A DNA stretch of 64,000 nt from a virus: positions 1-64,000 of IMG/VR virus record IMGVR_UViG_3300046535_001151; one strand, 5' to 3'. Positions 10,118 to 18,409 of the stretch are shown here, one piece after another; the stretch's first letter is position 1; each line of letters starts with the position of its first letter. A program made the position numbers and the translations under genes. Below the pieces are notes generated by a model. That model did not search any database. It saw nothing but the letters and a program-made list of their open reading frames with translations, and was not told where the DNA came from.

Positions 10118-10936
10118 TTAGTTCGGGATCAGAAAGAACGTTTTGCCCGTCGTGACTGCGGGCACATGGAAGAACGTGCGATTACTGGGCGTCCAATACA
10201 GATCCCAGCGCGTCGGAGGGTTATACAGCCGGAAGACTTCCTCGTCGGTCAGCTTGCGCGTCCACTGCTGAATACATTCATAGAAGCAATCCGGCACGGA
10301 GCCGCCACCGGATGGATTCGATCCGAAGGCGGTCGTAATCACCCCGGAGAAGTCCCACGTGGATCCGCCACCCGGCGCACCCGTGCCCATCAGCACGCCA
10401 TTGAGCCAGCCGTCATAGGACGTGCTCACGGCGCCGCCATTACTCTGCCCACGCAGCACAATATCCCAGCGCGTCCCCGCCGTCAGCGGATTGAGGGCCG
10501 TGGCGATATTCACCGTGGTCAACTGAAACCCCGAAAACGTCACGATCCCGCTGCTATTCAGGAACGCGCTATTGGTGCGGCCGGGATCATCCAAGAGCGC
10601 CGTAAACGCACCGGGATAGTTCATCACCGTAAACACGAGGCGCTGTGTCCAGGTGCTCACCTTCGTCACATCACCCGTGCCGCCACCGACGAGCACCAGC
10701 GCCGATCCGCCCGTGGCATAGAAGCTCGATCCGCCCACGAAGGGATTGGGCAGAATCGTCGCCGTGCCCCCTGACCCAAAGCCCGTCTCGCCCGTGGGTT
10801 CCCCGTAGTCGTTGATCAGGCCATTCGCGTTCGGCTCCACCCAGGAGAGGAGTCCCTGCGCCAGCGACGAATCTTTGTTGACGCCATAAATCACGGGCGG
10901 CCGCGTGCCCGCTCGGCTCGGCAGTCTCAGGAACAT
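10118..10936 (-). CDS. Virion protein with LamG-like (concanavalin-type) fold
   Basis: The protein is 272 aa from ATG 10936, two bases after the TAA of the gene upstream. The middle and C-terminal parts have the alternating strand pattern of LamG/concanavalin-type jelly-roll domains ([55 protein letters not shown]). The last motif, with aromatic and acidic residues near the end, is typical of sugar-binding LamG modules on phage tails. It may bind a host surface glycan. The fold call is by pattern only. Confidence 0.6.
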   Translation of the reverse strand: MFLRLPSRAGTRPPVIYGVNKDSSLAQGLLSWVEPNANGLINDYGEPTGETGFGSGGTATILPNPFVGGSSFYATGGSALVLVGGGTGDVTKVSTWTQRLVFTVMNYPGAFTALLDDPGRTNSAFLNSSGIVTFSGFQLTTVNIATALNPLTAGTRWDIVLRGQSNGGAVSTSYDGWLNGVLMGTGAPGGGSTWDFSGVITTAFGSNPSGGGSVPDCFYECIQQWTRKLTDEEVFRLYNPPTRWDLYWTPSNRTFFHVPAVTTGKTFFLIPN

Positions 10937-10937
10937 C

Positions 10938-11447
10938 TTAGACGCCCTGCCACTGCACGCCCTGGATGTCAATGGCGTGGTTGCCGCCCGTCGCGTTCAG
11001 GTTCGCATCCGTGTTATGGGCGACGAAGAACACCACTTTCTGCGGCAGGATGCCCCCAAAGAGCGCCGCCACGGATTCGTTGCTGAAGTAATAGGTGCGA
11101 TTGCTGGTCGAGTCAATCAGCATCGCCTTGAGAATCTTCACCGCGCCGGTCTGCACGTTCACTGAGGTGAAGGTTTTCGCCGCATCCCCCGCGCCGGTAA
11201 TCACGTCGGGATAGGCATTCGCTTGCGCGTCCCACGCGGCCACATAGATATTGATCTGCGTGCTGACCGTCGGCGTGGTGCCCGTCGTAATCTTCCCCGA
11301 GACGAGTAGATCGTCGTAGAGGTTCGACGTGTTATCGATCTCGCTTGACTGGCGCCCGGCCGTCCAGTCGTTGGACTCTGCCAGCGAGGCCAGCGTAATC
11401 GTGACCGCGGCACCGGATGCGTAGCTTGGCTTGAACGTGGTCGCCAC
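10938..11447 (-). CDS. Hypothetical virion protein, 169 aa
   Basis: The protein is Ala/Thr-rich beta sequence beginning MATTFKPSYASGAAVTITL, with a hydrophobic AALFGGILPQKVVFFVAHN near the C-terminus. I recognise it only as a type common beside phage tail genes. It lies between a small unknown gene and the LamG-like gene in the leftward structural run, so a tail or decoration role is likely. Confidence 0.62.
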   Translation of the reverse strand: MATTFKPSYASGAAVTITLASLAESNDWTAGRQSSEIDNTSNLYDDLLVSGKITTGTTPTVSTQINIYVAAWDAQANAYPDVITGAGDAAKTFTSVNVQTGAVKILKAMLIDSTSNRTYYFSNESVAALFGGILPQKVVFFVAHNTDANLNATGGNHAIDIQGVQWQGV

Positions 11448-11807
11448 TTAGACTCCCTGCGGCGTCCACGCCGTCCCGTTATAGAACGTGCCGTAGCGAT
11501 TCCACGTGGTGAGTGCCGTGATCTGCGCTTGATAGTCCGTCTGACGGGTCACGAGTTCCGCCTGAATCTGCGGCAGCGTCTGCCCCCCGCCGCCCGTCAG
11601 CACGGACGTGATTTCAACGACCGCACCACTGACGAGCGCGGACGCATCAGGATCCGTATCCGGGGCCAACGGCTGAAACGGGCTTTTATACCCGGGCTTC
11701 GCATACAACGGCTGCCGCGCCACCGCCACATCCGCCCGCAGGAGATACGTATAGACCGGAGGACTCGTCGATTGCTGCAGGAGGATGATAATCGGCCGTG
11801 CGGGCAT
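11448..11807 (-). CDS. Hypothetical virion-module protein, 119 aa
   Basis: I chose ATG 11807, which overlaps the TAA upstream (TAATG). The sequence begins MPARPIIILLQQ and ends in WNRYGTFYNGTAWTPQGV. The C-terminal YGTFYNGTAW element is seen in other phage minor virion proteins. No enzyme motif is present. This gene marks the right edge of the ATT-rich codon block described in the findings. Confidence 0.6.
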   Translation of the reverse strand: MPARPIIILLQQSTSPPVYTYLLRADVAVARQPLYAKPGYKSPFQPLAPDTDPDASALVSGAVVEITSVLTGGGGQTLPQIQAELVTRQTDYQAQITALTTWNRYGTFYNGTAWTPQGV

Positions 11808-12079
11808 TATCGACGCTCCCACTGTTCAAGCTGGCGTTCGAGTGGGGTACAGATCCCCAGATCACAACAGGGGAGGCAGATCGCCTGCCCACAGAGATGA
11901 CAGCCCGCCCCGTCTTCCTCCGTCCACCGCCCGTCTCGATGAGGAATCAGGTAGATCGTCGAGAGGGTGTTCGGTTTGACGAAGACGACCTTCCCGCAGT
12001 GGCCACAGGAAATCGTGTCCCGTTCCCACAGCGGGCGATCGGGATCGACGATGGTCGCCAGCCCGTGGGGGGATCGCAC
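11807..12079 (-). CDS. Zinc-ribbon protein, 90 aa
   Basis: The start is a GTG at 12079, shortly after the stop of the preceding gene. Two Cys pairs are visible, CGHC near residue 25 and CHLC near 60, followed by CLPCC. This spacing fits one or two zinc sites. It lies between capsid-associated genes, so it may be a small structural or assembly protein; its binding partner is not known. Confidence 0.62.
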   Translation of the reverse strand: MRSPHGLATIVDPDRPLWERDTISCGHCGKVVFVKPNTLSTIYLIPHRDGRWTEEDGAGCHLCGQAICLPCCDLGICTPLERQLEQWERR

Positions 12080-12082
12080 AAC

Positions 12083-12532
12083 CTATTGCTCGTCCACGTA
12101 GACTTCAGCGGTGATGGCCACGAGACCCGTGGTAGGCGTGGCGACTCCGATGCCGTTGCTCGCGGTGGCCGGGTAGACGATCTCCTTGCCCTCGCGAGCC
12201 GCCCAGCGGAAGGTGGCGCGTTGGTTCAAGGGGATGGTCAGCTGGATCTGGTTCGCCACGTAGGTCGGTTCGATCGTGTGGTTCTGCCCGGCATCGAACT
12301 CGGTGGCGGCGTCAGCCGGATCCAGCGGCTGGGGGGTGACGCTAGTCGAGGTCCCGGCAGCCGTGAATCGCTGGAACACCCACAACATGGGATTGTCCGC
12401 GACGGTGCCTTCCGAGCCGACCACCACGTCGTAGATCTTCCCTCGACGGGGACGAGTCGCATCGGCAGCAACAGACCCTACTGAGAGAGTCGTTGAGCCC
12501 GTGCGTTGCATTCTCACAGCGTATGCGGCCAT
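12083..12532 (-). CDS. Hypothetical virion protein, 149 aa
   Basis: The ATG at 12532 has a good AGGAG site six bases upstream, which decides against the TTG one codon earlier. The protein is beta-rich (TLSVGSVAADATRPRRGKIYD, NPMLWVFQRFTAAG, ATFRWAAREGKEIVYP). It resembles a capsid- or neck-associated protein often found next to major capsid genes in environmental podoviruses. The function is inferred from position only. Confidence 0.65.
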   Translation of the reverse strand: MAAYAVRMQRTGSTTLSVGSVAADATRPRRGKIYDVVVGSEGTVADNPMLWVFQRFTAAGTSTSVTPQPLDPADAATEFDAGQNHTIEPTYVANQIQLTIPLNQRATFRWAAREGKEIVYPATASNGIGVATPTTGLVAITAEVYVDEQ

Positions 12533-12541
12533 CAACGTCTC

Positions 12542-12853
12542 CTAATATGGTATACCCAGGATGTGGAGGACTCCGGAGGTGCCGATCACCCAGAGGTCCG
12601 AGAGTTTCACGGGGCCATCGGGGAACGGGCCGATGTACAGCGGTTCCATCGAGGCCGTCTGCGCGAACAGCTTGAACCCGTAGACCGAGGTCGTCAGGCT
12701 GCTCGAGGAGCCGATGAAGCAGTCGGTCTCGGTGGTCAGGATGATCTGCCGGTAGGCTTCATCGACTGGACCGCCCCGCTGGCTCGGACTCAGCACCGAG
12801 GACAGTTGCTGGGCCGCGGCCGTGATCGTCAGGTTGAAGGATCGCGCAGCCAT
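12542..12853 (-). CDS. Hypothetical virion protein, 103 aa
   Basis: The sequence begins MAARSFNLTITAAAQQLSSVL and ends with SDLWVIGTSGVLHILGIPY. It is made of short beta strands without Cys or charged clusters, as in small phage decoration proteins. It stands between capsid-module genes with gaps under 10 bases. No family is recognised with confidence. Confidence 0.62.
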   Translation of the reverse strand: MAARSFNLTITAAAQQLSSVLSPSQRGGPVDEAYRQIILTTETDCFIGSSSSLTTSVYGFKLFAQTASMEPLYIGPFPDGPVKLSDLWVIGTSGVLHILGIPY

Positions 12854-13144
12854 TTACTTCTGATCGATCGTGCCGGGGTTGCGATCCGTGAGATCCGGCG
12901 GCGGCGGAGGATTGTCACTCGGTTCCCACCGGGCCGGCGTTGTGGGCAGGCCACTGACGGGATTCGGGGTTTCCTTGTCGGGAGGCACCTCCACGATCTG
13001 TTCCTTCGTCCAGAAGTCGATCAGGCCCGAGGTGCCGCCTGTGTCGATCAGCGGATCGCCGCCACGGTCGGTGACCAAGTCGCCACCGAGGTCCTGTGTC
13101 GGGACCGGAGGATTCTGCCAGAGAGGGTTGAAGCTACCAGCCAT
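12854..13144 (-). CDS. Pro/Gly-rich small virion protein, 96 aa
   Basis: It begins MAGSFNPLWQNPPVPTQDLGG and carries a proline run (DNPPPPPDLTD) near the C-terminus. The middle is acidic. It looks like a flexible linker or extended capsid or neck accessory protein and contains no catalytic motif. It is one base from the gene downstream. Confidence 0.58.
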   Translation of the reverse strand: MAGSFNPLWQNPPVPTQDLGGDLVTDRGGDPLIDTGGTSGLIDFWTKEQIVEVPPDKETPNPVSGLPTTPARWEPSDNPPPPPDLTDRNPGTIDQK

Positions 13145-13152
13145 GAAGCACC

Positions 13153-14094
13153 TCAGATGTAATCGGCCACGGTGGCGTCGGTTTGGCGCAGCAGGGACGC
13201 GGTCGGGGCAATCGCACCGATACGGCGGGCCCAGTTGACCACGCTGAGCTGCTGCGGATATTCATTGTCGTCGATCAACGTCAGTCGCTGCTTGGCCGCT
13301 TCCCACTGCTGCGAGAGGAGCTGGGCGGCGGCGAGACTGAAGGCCGGATTCTTCAGGTCGGTGGTGCCCGGCCACTGGGCCGCTTGGTAGCGAATGTAGG
13401 TCTTGAACACATCCGCCCGACGAGCAAACACTCCCGGGAGGACATCGGTATCGTTCAGGACCTGTGCCCCCTTCACGTAGAGGTAGGGGTAGGTTCTGAC
13501 GGAGGTCGGAGCGGGCCAGTACTCATACTGCACCTGACCCACCGTCGCGGTGGCCGTGGAGTATGCACGCGCTACGAGGTAGCGTGGCCCTGTGTCACTG
13601 ATCAGGTGACCAGGATCGGAGGTCGCGATGTCATCCTGGGTCAGCCAGAACGGAATGACTCTCTGGTAGTAGCGATCGAAGACCACGAGGAACATCCGGA
13701 AGTCGGCCGGCATGGTCGCATAACAGTCTTGGATGGTGGCTGAAGCAGCCCCTGAGTCCTCCGTGTAGACCTCAGACAGGACCGCGTTGCTCGCGTCCGT
13801 CACCGTGTCGATGGTGTAGACCGGCAGGCGCGTCACCCGGATCTGTCGCCCCGCATCCGTGGAGAGGAAGCCTGCCGTGGAGGTGATCGCTTTCGACCCT
13901 TGGGTGAAGGTCGTGGTCACGGTTCGTGCGGCCTGAATACTGATCGTGCCTTCGCCACGCAGGAAGGCCCAGTCCCAGTGATCACACACCTGGGTGAAGG
14001 CTTCCTGCGCCCATGATCGAACAAGGAGCGGAGGCACCGCTGGGAGTTCCAGATGTGCCCGCCGCCAGATGTCCGCGAAGGTCTCAGCCGCCAT
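13153..14094 (-). CDS. Head-to-tail adaptor, P22 gp4-like tail accessory protein
   Basis: The protein is 313 aa. The opening TFADIWRRAHLELPAVPP, then SWAQEAFTQVCDHWDWAFLRGEG, is the helix pair with a W/W motif typical of phage adaptor proteins that dock under the portal. Strand-rich sequence follows, then a helical C-terminus. Its place downstream of the coat gene and upstream of the gp10-like gene in transcription order matches gp4 in P22-like phages. Identity rests on motif pattern and synteny. Confidence 0.7.
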   Translation of the reverse strand: MAAETFADIWRRAHLELPAVPPLLVRSWAQEAFTQVCDHWDWAFLRGEGTISIQAARTVTTTFTQGSKAITSTAGFLSTDAGRQIRVTRLPVYTIDTVTDASNAVLSEVYTEDSGAASATIQDCYATMPADFRMFLVVFDRYYQRVIPFWLTQDDIATSDPGHLISDTGPRYLVARAYSTATATVGQVQYEYWPAPTSVRTYPYLYVKGAQVLNDTDVLPGVFARRADVFKTYIRYQAAQWPGTTDLKNPAFSLAAAQLLSQQWEAAKQRLTLIDDNEYPQQLSVVNWARRIGAIAPTASLLRQTDATVADYI

Positions 14095-14406
14095 TTACTT
14101 GCCGATGACTTCGATCCGGCCCGTGAACGCCGAGAGATCCGTCGCGTTGGTGACTTCGGTCGCGGTGGCCGACAGCCAGATGATCTTCTTGGTCGTCGAG
14201 TTCCAGAAGCCGGTGTAGAGATTCGTGCCGTTCCAGATGACCAGCCCAAGGACCGCGGCAATCATGCCGAGTTGGCACTGTTCTGGAGTCAGCGAATCGC
14301 CCCCCGTCGCATAGGACGAGGGGCCGGTGTAGCCGAGGATCCGACGCTCGTAGGCGCCGGACTTGTCGAATCCACCTTTGGTGACGTTACGGTCGAGCGT
14401 TGCCAT
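14095..14406 (-). CDS. Hypothetical capsid-module protein, 103 aa
   Basis: It begins MATLDRNVTKGGFDKSGAYE and contains SSYATGGDSLTPEQCQLGM and GFWNSTTKKIIWLSATATEV. The alternating small and hydrophobic residues suggest a beta fold, perhaps a decoration or cement protein. It abuts the adaptor gene. I do not recognise a named family. Confidence 0.6.
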   Translation of the reverse strand: MATLDRNVTKGGFDKSGAYERRILGYTGPSSYATGGDSLTPEQCQLGMIAAVLGLVIWNGTNLYTGFWNSTTKKIIWLSATATEVTNATDLSAFTGRIEVIGK

Positions 14407-14417
14407 TCACGCCCTCC

Positions 14418-14972
14418 TTAGGTGGTTTGCGGGACGTCGAGGTCGACCACGCCCACGGTGTTCGTGGCATCGTAGACACCCGCCGAGACGCCCAGCGGTG
14501 GATAGGTCGGTGCCGAGGCAGCCGCGAGGCAGTCGGCCTTGGCGTTGGTCGCCGACGGAATGACGAACAGGCCCGCCACGGTGGGGGCTGCGGTCACCGC
14601 GTCGATGAACTTCACCGTGGCCGGTCCACCGGTCTGGATGCACCCGTAGTTGCCCGAGGTGATCGCGTTCTGGAACACGCCTGCGATACGGCCTCGGCCG
14701 AGGGTGGTGACGGTTGTGGTCACCACGTAGCCGGTTTTGTCCGACCACCACGCCACGGCTCCCACGAAGGGGGCGACCGTCATGGTGGAGTCGGTCTTGA
14801 CGATCTGGTAGGTCTTCGATCGACCAGATTCCGCGCCCGGTGCGGAGCGGGTGGGCTGGATGACGGTGAACCGCATGCCCAGCTGACCCGGGTAGGCGAG
14901 GGTCGGGGTGTTTTCTTGTTCGGGATCACCAGACTGTAGAAAGACTGGCTGCATCCCCCAATTGTTCGGCAT
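14418..14972 (-). CDS. Hypothetical virion protein next to coat gene, 184 aa
   Basis: The sequence MPNNWGMQPVFLQSGDPEQE leads into GQLGMRFTVIQP and a Thr/Val-rich beta region (YVVTTTVTTLGRGRIAGVF). Being immediately downstream of the major capsid gene in transcription order, it is a good candidate for a head decoration protein. No similarity to a named family is claimed. Confidence 0.62.
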   Translation of the reverse strand: MPNNWGMQPVFLQSGDPEQENTPTLAYPGQLGMRFTVIQPTRSAPGAESGRSKTYQIVKTDSTMTVAPFVGAVAWWSDKTGYVVTTTVTTLGRGRIAGVFQNAITSGNYGCIQTGGPATVKFIDAVTAAPTVAGLFVIPSATNAKADCLAAASAPTYPPLGVSAGVYDATNTVGVVDLDVPQTT

Positions 14973-15020
14973 CAGAGACTCCTCTAAGTTTGAACCAGTG
15001 GAGCGTAGGCTCCAGTCTGA

Positions 15021-16094
15021 TTACGCAGTAATCCCGTGCATGACACGGCTCAGGCGTAGTGCTTTCACCAGTGGCCCGTTGCCGCCGAAGAGAATCTGAC
15101 CCGACACCTGGTTGTCGTCGCGAGCGCCTTTGAAGCCGGTGAAGCCGAACGCGAACTTCGCCGACTGCGCGATGTAGAGGCGGATGTAGGCGTCGTCACC
15201 CTGAGGACCGAAGTTCAGCCACCAGAAGGTCTCGCCAGCGGTCGCGAGGTAGTTGCCGAGATCCGCGTCGTTGGTGCCGTCCTGCCCCGGGCAGTAGTCG
15301 GACATCATGATCGTGGCGCGATCGAACTTCATCCCGGGCCACGCGATTTCCGGCTGCATCGTGTCGATGACCTGATGGGGGAGGAAGTTCTCGCTGATGA
15401 ACCCCATGGCTCGACGAGTGGTCAGACCAACCCCGGGGGCCTCGTTGCCGATGCAGGCCGAGAGGTAGGAGTGACGCAGGATGCGGTAGGAGATCGACCC
15501 CAGGTAGGGGCTGGCGGCGATGTTCGGGGTGGCGATCTGACCCAGCGGAGGCGTCAGGGCTGGCGACACGTCGGTGCGGGTCTGTCCACCGTAGGAGGGG
15601 AACAGGTTGCCGGCCCATGAGGCATTCACCCCGTCGTTCAGGGCTTCCTCGAGGCCGTTCAACTCGAGCGAGCGGTTGTCACCCACGAGGGCTTGACCGT
15701 GGTGGAAGGCCGCGATTTCGAGGATCGCACTCATGGTCAAGCTGGCCTGCGCCATGTCCGTGCGGATCACGCTGAAGGCTGCCCTCGGGCCCGCCATCTC
15801 GACTTCGAGATCTTCCAGGAACTCCGTGACGTTCACCTCGTAGTACCTCGGGGTGAACAGCATGCCCGTGCGGGTCTGCCGACGGGTGACGTCGAACGAG
15901 GCGCCCTTGCCGTAGGCCCCGCCCTTCATCGGCTTGTACATGAAGTTTTCCTGAATCGTCGGGCCGACCCACTTCCGGGTGAAGCGAGCCTTGCACATCG
16001 CGATCAGGGGACCGGCCTTGAAATAGCCGTCGACCACGCCGGGCGCAATTTCCTTGGTAACGACGGTGTTGACATCATCGAGCTGAATCGCCAT
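15021..16094 (-). CDS. Major capsid protein
   Basis: The protein is 357 aa, a usual length for an HK97-fold coat protein. Evidence is position (scaffold upstream, head-completion genes downstream) and sequence: an N-terminal arm with VVTKEIAPGVVDGYFKAGPL, a long KGASFDVTRRQTRTGMLF segment like an E-loop, a helix rich in Ala and Met (DMAQASLTMSAILEIAAFHH) as in the spine helix, and late beta strands with ISYRILRHSYLSACIGN. It would form the icosahedral shell. Family by motif recognition; no fold prediction was run. Confidence 0.8.
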   Translation of the reverse strand: MAIQLDDVNTVVTKEIAPGVVDGYFKAGPLIAMCKARFTRKWVGPTIQENFMYKPMKGGAYGKGASFDVTRRQTRTGMLFTPRYYEVNVTEFLEDLEVEMAGPRAAFSVIRTDMAQASLTMSAILEIAAFHHGQALVGDNRSLELNGLEEALNDGVNASWAGNLFPSYGGQTRTDVSPALTPPLGQIATPNIAASPYLGSISYRILRHSYLSACIGNEAPGVGLTTRRAMGFISENFLPHQVIDTMQPEIAWPGMKFDRATIMMSDYCPGQDGTNDADLGNYLATAGETFWWLNFGPQGDDAYIRLYIAQSAKFAFGFTGFKGARDDNQVSGQILFGGNGPLVKALRLSRVMHGITA

Positions 16095-16124
16095 TGAGAC
16101 TCCTGTATGCCAACACCACGGTCA

Positions 16125-16886
16125 CTAGCCGCGAGCCGACTGCAGCCGATCGTACTCGGCTACAGCAGTGTCGACGGTGTGATCGGTCGGCTTGCGATCG
16201 GGTTGTTCAAGAATGTCGAGGACCGAGGGCGAGGAGTTTTTCAGGGGGAAGGGCTGATCCCCACCCGACCGCTTCCGCTCCTCCACGAGCTTGGCCTCGA
16301 CGAGTTTGTTGATACGCAGATCTTCCTGTTCCTGGGCCTTCTTCTGCAGCGGTTCGGCAAACTTCTGCTGATAGGCGTCGAGAATCGGGAGGCGTGACTT
16401 CTGGGCGAAGACCACGAGGTCGTTCAGATCGAGGACATCACCAAAGGTCTGGAAATGCTTCAGGCTGAGCGCATTCGTGGTGTTGAAGTAGGTCGCCGCC
16501 GCCCGCTCGCGTTCCTCGATCTTCTTGTCGAAGTCGGCATCGGTCATCCCAGCGGGTTTGTCATCCCGAACGACAGTCGGAGGCTGTCCCTTGAGCCGCG
16601 CCACTTCAGCGGCCAGCGCGTCGTAGCCTTCTGCCTTCGGTTTGATCGTTTCGAACCAGGTGTTGAGACGGTCGAAGTCGGAGGTCAGGGTTTCCTCCTT
16701 CACCCGGAGGTCGTCCATCATCTTGCTGTAGTCGGCCCGGGCGAGCACACCGTCTCCCACAGCGGTGAGAGCGTCGGCAGCCTCCGGGGCGGTAAACGCA
16801 GATCGAGCAGACTCCCTCAAGTTTTCTGGCAACTTGGCGAGGACTCCCTCAATAAATGCTTTGCCGCTGTCGAGTGCTTTAGCCAT
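16125..16886 (-). CDS. Capsid scaffolding protein
   Basis: The protein is 253 aa, acidic and strongly helical, with heptad-like stretches (LRVKEETLTSDFDRLNTWFETI, FAEPLQKKAQEQEDLRINKLVEAKL) and a short charged C-terminal tail. This character, with its place between the portal side and the coat gene, is typical of phage scaffolds, which shape the procapsid and then leave. No protease domain is seen. Confidence 0.75.
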   Translation of the reverse strand: MAKALDSGKAFIEGVLAKLPENLRESARSAFTAPEAADALTAVGDGVLARADYSKMMDDLRVKEETLTSDFDRLNTWFETIKPKAEGYDALAAEVARLKGQPPTVVRDDKPAGMTDADFDKKIEERERAAATYFNTTNALSLKHFQTFGDVLDLNDLVVFAQKSRLPILDAYQQKFAEPLQKKAQEQEDLRINKLVEAKLVEERKRSGGDQPFPLKNSSPSVLDILEQPDRKPTDHTVDTAVAEYDRLQSARG

Positions 16887-16898
16887 GAGAACCTTCTC

Positions 16899-17294
16899 TT
16901 ATACGGCGCCAGCTCCGGCGATACCTCGGTCCATGCCACCTCCGGGGAAACCCGGGCCAGTGGCGGTTGGACTCACAGGGCCAGATCCTGCCTGCATAAG
17001 TTTTGCGAGGACAGCCGCGAGGCCATCCTTCAACTGGGCCCAGTCCGCTGCCAGATCGGGAGTGGCTTGGGCATAACTGTCGAACATCTGCGCGATCGTC
17101 TGGGCCGACTGCATGATCCCGGTCAGCATCTCCGGAGGCATTTGATTGCTCGGGACGGCTGGAGGGGTCAGGGCGGCGAGACTGAACGGAGTGGCAGATC
17201 CTGTGGGACCGGCGCCGTTGGCCTGAGGGGATGGCGGAGGTCCGTCCAAGGCGGAGGAACTCTGCGGCATCGGCGGGGCCATCGAGGGACCCAT
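16899..17294 (-). CDS. Pro/Gly/Ala-rich hypothetical protein, 131 aa
   Basis: The first 50 and last 30 residues are low-complexity Pro/Gly/Ser. The centre has two helices (GIMQSAQTIAQMFDSYAQA and DLAADWAQLKDGLAAVLAKLM). Such proteins are frequent between portal and scaffold genes. The role is unknown. The 3' end is 12 bases from the scaffold start. Confidence 0.6.
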   Translation of the reverse strand: MGPSMAPPMPQSSSALDGPPPSPQANGAGPTGSATPFSLAALTPPAVPSNQMPPEMLTGIMQSAQTIAQMFDSYAQATPDLAADWAQLKDGLAAVLAKLMQAGSGPVSPTATGPGFPGGGMDRGIAGAGAV

Positions 17295-17503
17295 CAGCGT
17301 TTGCCTCCGTGAATCGTGCGGGACATGATCCCCACGGCTCGCTTCACCTTCTTGTGATGCTTCCGCACGCCAGCCATGCGCTTGGGATCGGCTTGGATCT
17401 CGGCAGCGCGGCCCATCGTGCGGTGATCATCCTCGGCTTGGTAGTCGTGCTCGTGCATCGGACCGGCGCCGATGGAGGAACAGGAGGCTATTTTCGATCC
17501 CAT
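17294..17503 (-). CDS. Small basic His-containing protein, 69 aa
   Basis: The ATG overlaps the upstream TGA (ATGA) with AGGGA ahead of it, which supports this start over an internal ATG at 17458. The C-terminal half is very basic (RMAGVRKHHKKVKRAVGIM), which could bind nucleic acid or an acidic scaffold. It belongs to a run of four tiny coupled basic genes. Confidence 0.55.
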   Translation of the reverse strand: MGSKIASCSSIGAGPMHEHDYQAEDDHRTMGRAAEIQADPKRMAGVRKHHKKVKRAVGIMSRTIHGGKR

Positions 17504-17676
17504 CAGCGTTTCCCTGTCGACGCCCGGGCGGGGAGATTCTTCCGCTTGGTCGCCGCGAAATCGTGGAGTTGGGTGTGGGACATCTTGAGCAGCCCCTTGT
17601 TCTTCGACTGGAGCTTCTCGGGATCGTGTTCGGCAATCGCCATCGCGGCCTGTTGAGCCTTGGAGACAGCAGGCAT
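17503..17676 (-). CDS. DUF3008-like small protein, 57 aa
   Basis: The peptide begins MPAVSKAQQAAMAIAEHDPE and contains KMSHTQLHDFAATKRKNLP, matching the pattern of DUF3008-type proteins (MPA.SKAQQ at the start, an LxDFAxTKRK box near the end). Its ATG overlaps the preceding TGA (ATGA) and its own stop overlaps the next ATG. Function is unknown; such genes occur in phages and bacteria. Confidence 0.72.
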   Translation of the reverse strand: MPAVSKAQQAAMAIAEHDPEKLQSKNKGLLKMSHTQLHDFAATKRKNLPARASTGKR

Positions 17677-17909
17677 CAGCGGGTCACCTTCCGCTTCGGG
17701 AGACGAGGATCCACCCGGCCACGGTTCGGCAGGTTGATGTCCTTGGCGGCGGGAGATTTTCTCGTGGGGATCTTCGAGGCGATCAGCTGTTTGCCGCTGT
17801 CGATCGCGTTCTGGGTGACCTCGCCGACCTTCGCGATGCCTTGGCCGATCCGCATGAAGGGATCGCTCAGGGCGAGGTTTAGACCGAGGTCAGTCATGTC
17901 GTTGGGCAT
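17676..17909 (-). CDS. Small hypothetical protein, 77 aa
   Basis: I chose ATG 17909, which overlaps the upstream TGA (TGATG). Residues 20-45 form an amphipathic helix (MRIGQGIAKVGEVTQNAIDSG), and the C-terminus is basic with RGRVDPRLPKRKVTR. No family is recognised. It is one of four coupled small genes between the portal and scaffold modules. Confidence 0.55.
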   Translation of the reverse strand: MPNDMTDLGLNLALSDPFMRIGQGIAKVGEVTQNAIDSGKQLIASKIPTRKSPAAKDINLPNRGRVDPRLPKRKVTR

Positions 17910-18067
17910 CAGCGGCCGTGAACCTTCCGCAACCGAGGATTCCGCTTCTTCGCCACAGACGAGGCATGCCGGGAGGAATTGGCGAGGATGGCTCCGGCGC
18001 GATCCTTCGACACCCCTTCCTTGGCGGCGATCTTCGCTTGGACGGCTTTGAAACCGGGATGATCCAT
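17909..18067 (-). CDS. Small basic phage protein, 52 aa
   Basis: The peptide MDHPGFKAVQAKIAAKEGVS is followed by AGAILANSSRHASSVAKKRN and a basic end (NPRLRKVHGR). This pattern, an Ala-rich helix and a NPxLRKV tail, is common in tiny proteins beside phage portal genes. The stop overlaps the next ATG. It is the first gene of the small-gene run. Confidence 0.62.
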   Translation of the reverse strand: MDHPGFKAVQAKIAAKEGVSKDRAGAILANSSRHASSVAKKRNPRLRKVHGR

Positions 18068-18093
18068 AATTCCAGCCCCTGTACGCACAAACA

Positions 18094-18122
18094 GCCCAGA
18101 GACCGGTAGGGGTCGTCTGGGC
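18094..18122 (-). terminator. Possible hairpin terminator or attenuator
   Basis: Inverted arms GCCCAGA (18094-18100) and TCTGGGC (18116-18122) enclose a 15-base loop in the 144-base gap between two leftward genes. Reading leftward, the second arm is followed by TGTTTGTG, a weak T-rich stretch. It could limit read-through from the portal genes or protect mRNA ends. Confidence 0.35.
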
Positions 18123-18211
18123 CGGAGGCGGTGGCACCGCGATGGTCTGCGGGCGCGTCTGTGGGCTACTGAGCGGCTAGTGTGCGGGAGGAGGCTGAGG
18201 TTGTCAAGCGG

Positions 18212-18409
18212 TTAGGGAGTCAACTTGATCTGCGGAGCATCGAACTGGGCGATCTTGGCCTCTCCGTTGTGGAAGTGGAGGGTGATCGGGCCGGTGTAGC
18301 GGCGATCATGGAGGGCTTGGAGGAGGGTCGAGAAGTCAGACTCCACCGAGCGCGGTGGCGCGAGGAGTTGGTCGAGCCGATCGATCAGGACGAGGAGGGG
18401 CGGAGTCAT
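18212..18409 (-). CDS. Hypothetical protein coupled to portal, 65 aa
   Basis: The ATG overlaps the portal stop (ATGA). The peptide has a Leu-rich N-terminal helix (PPLLVLIDRLDQLLAPP) followed by short strands (YTGPITLHFHNGEAKIAQF). No family is recognised. It is the last gene of the portal unit before a 144-base gap with a hairpin. Confidence 0.58.
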   Translation of the reverse strand: MTPPLLVLIDRLDQLLAPPRSVESDFSTLLQALHDRRYTGPITLHFHNGEAKIAQFDAPQIKLTP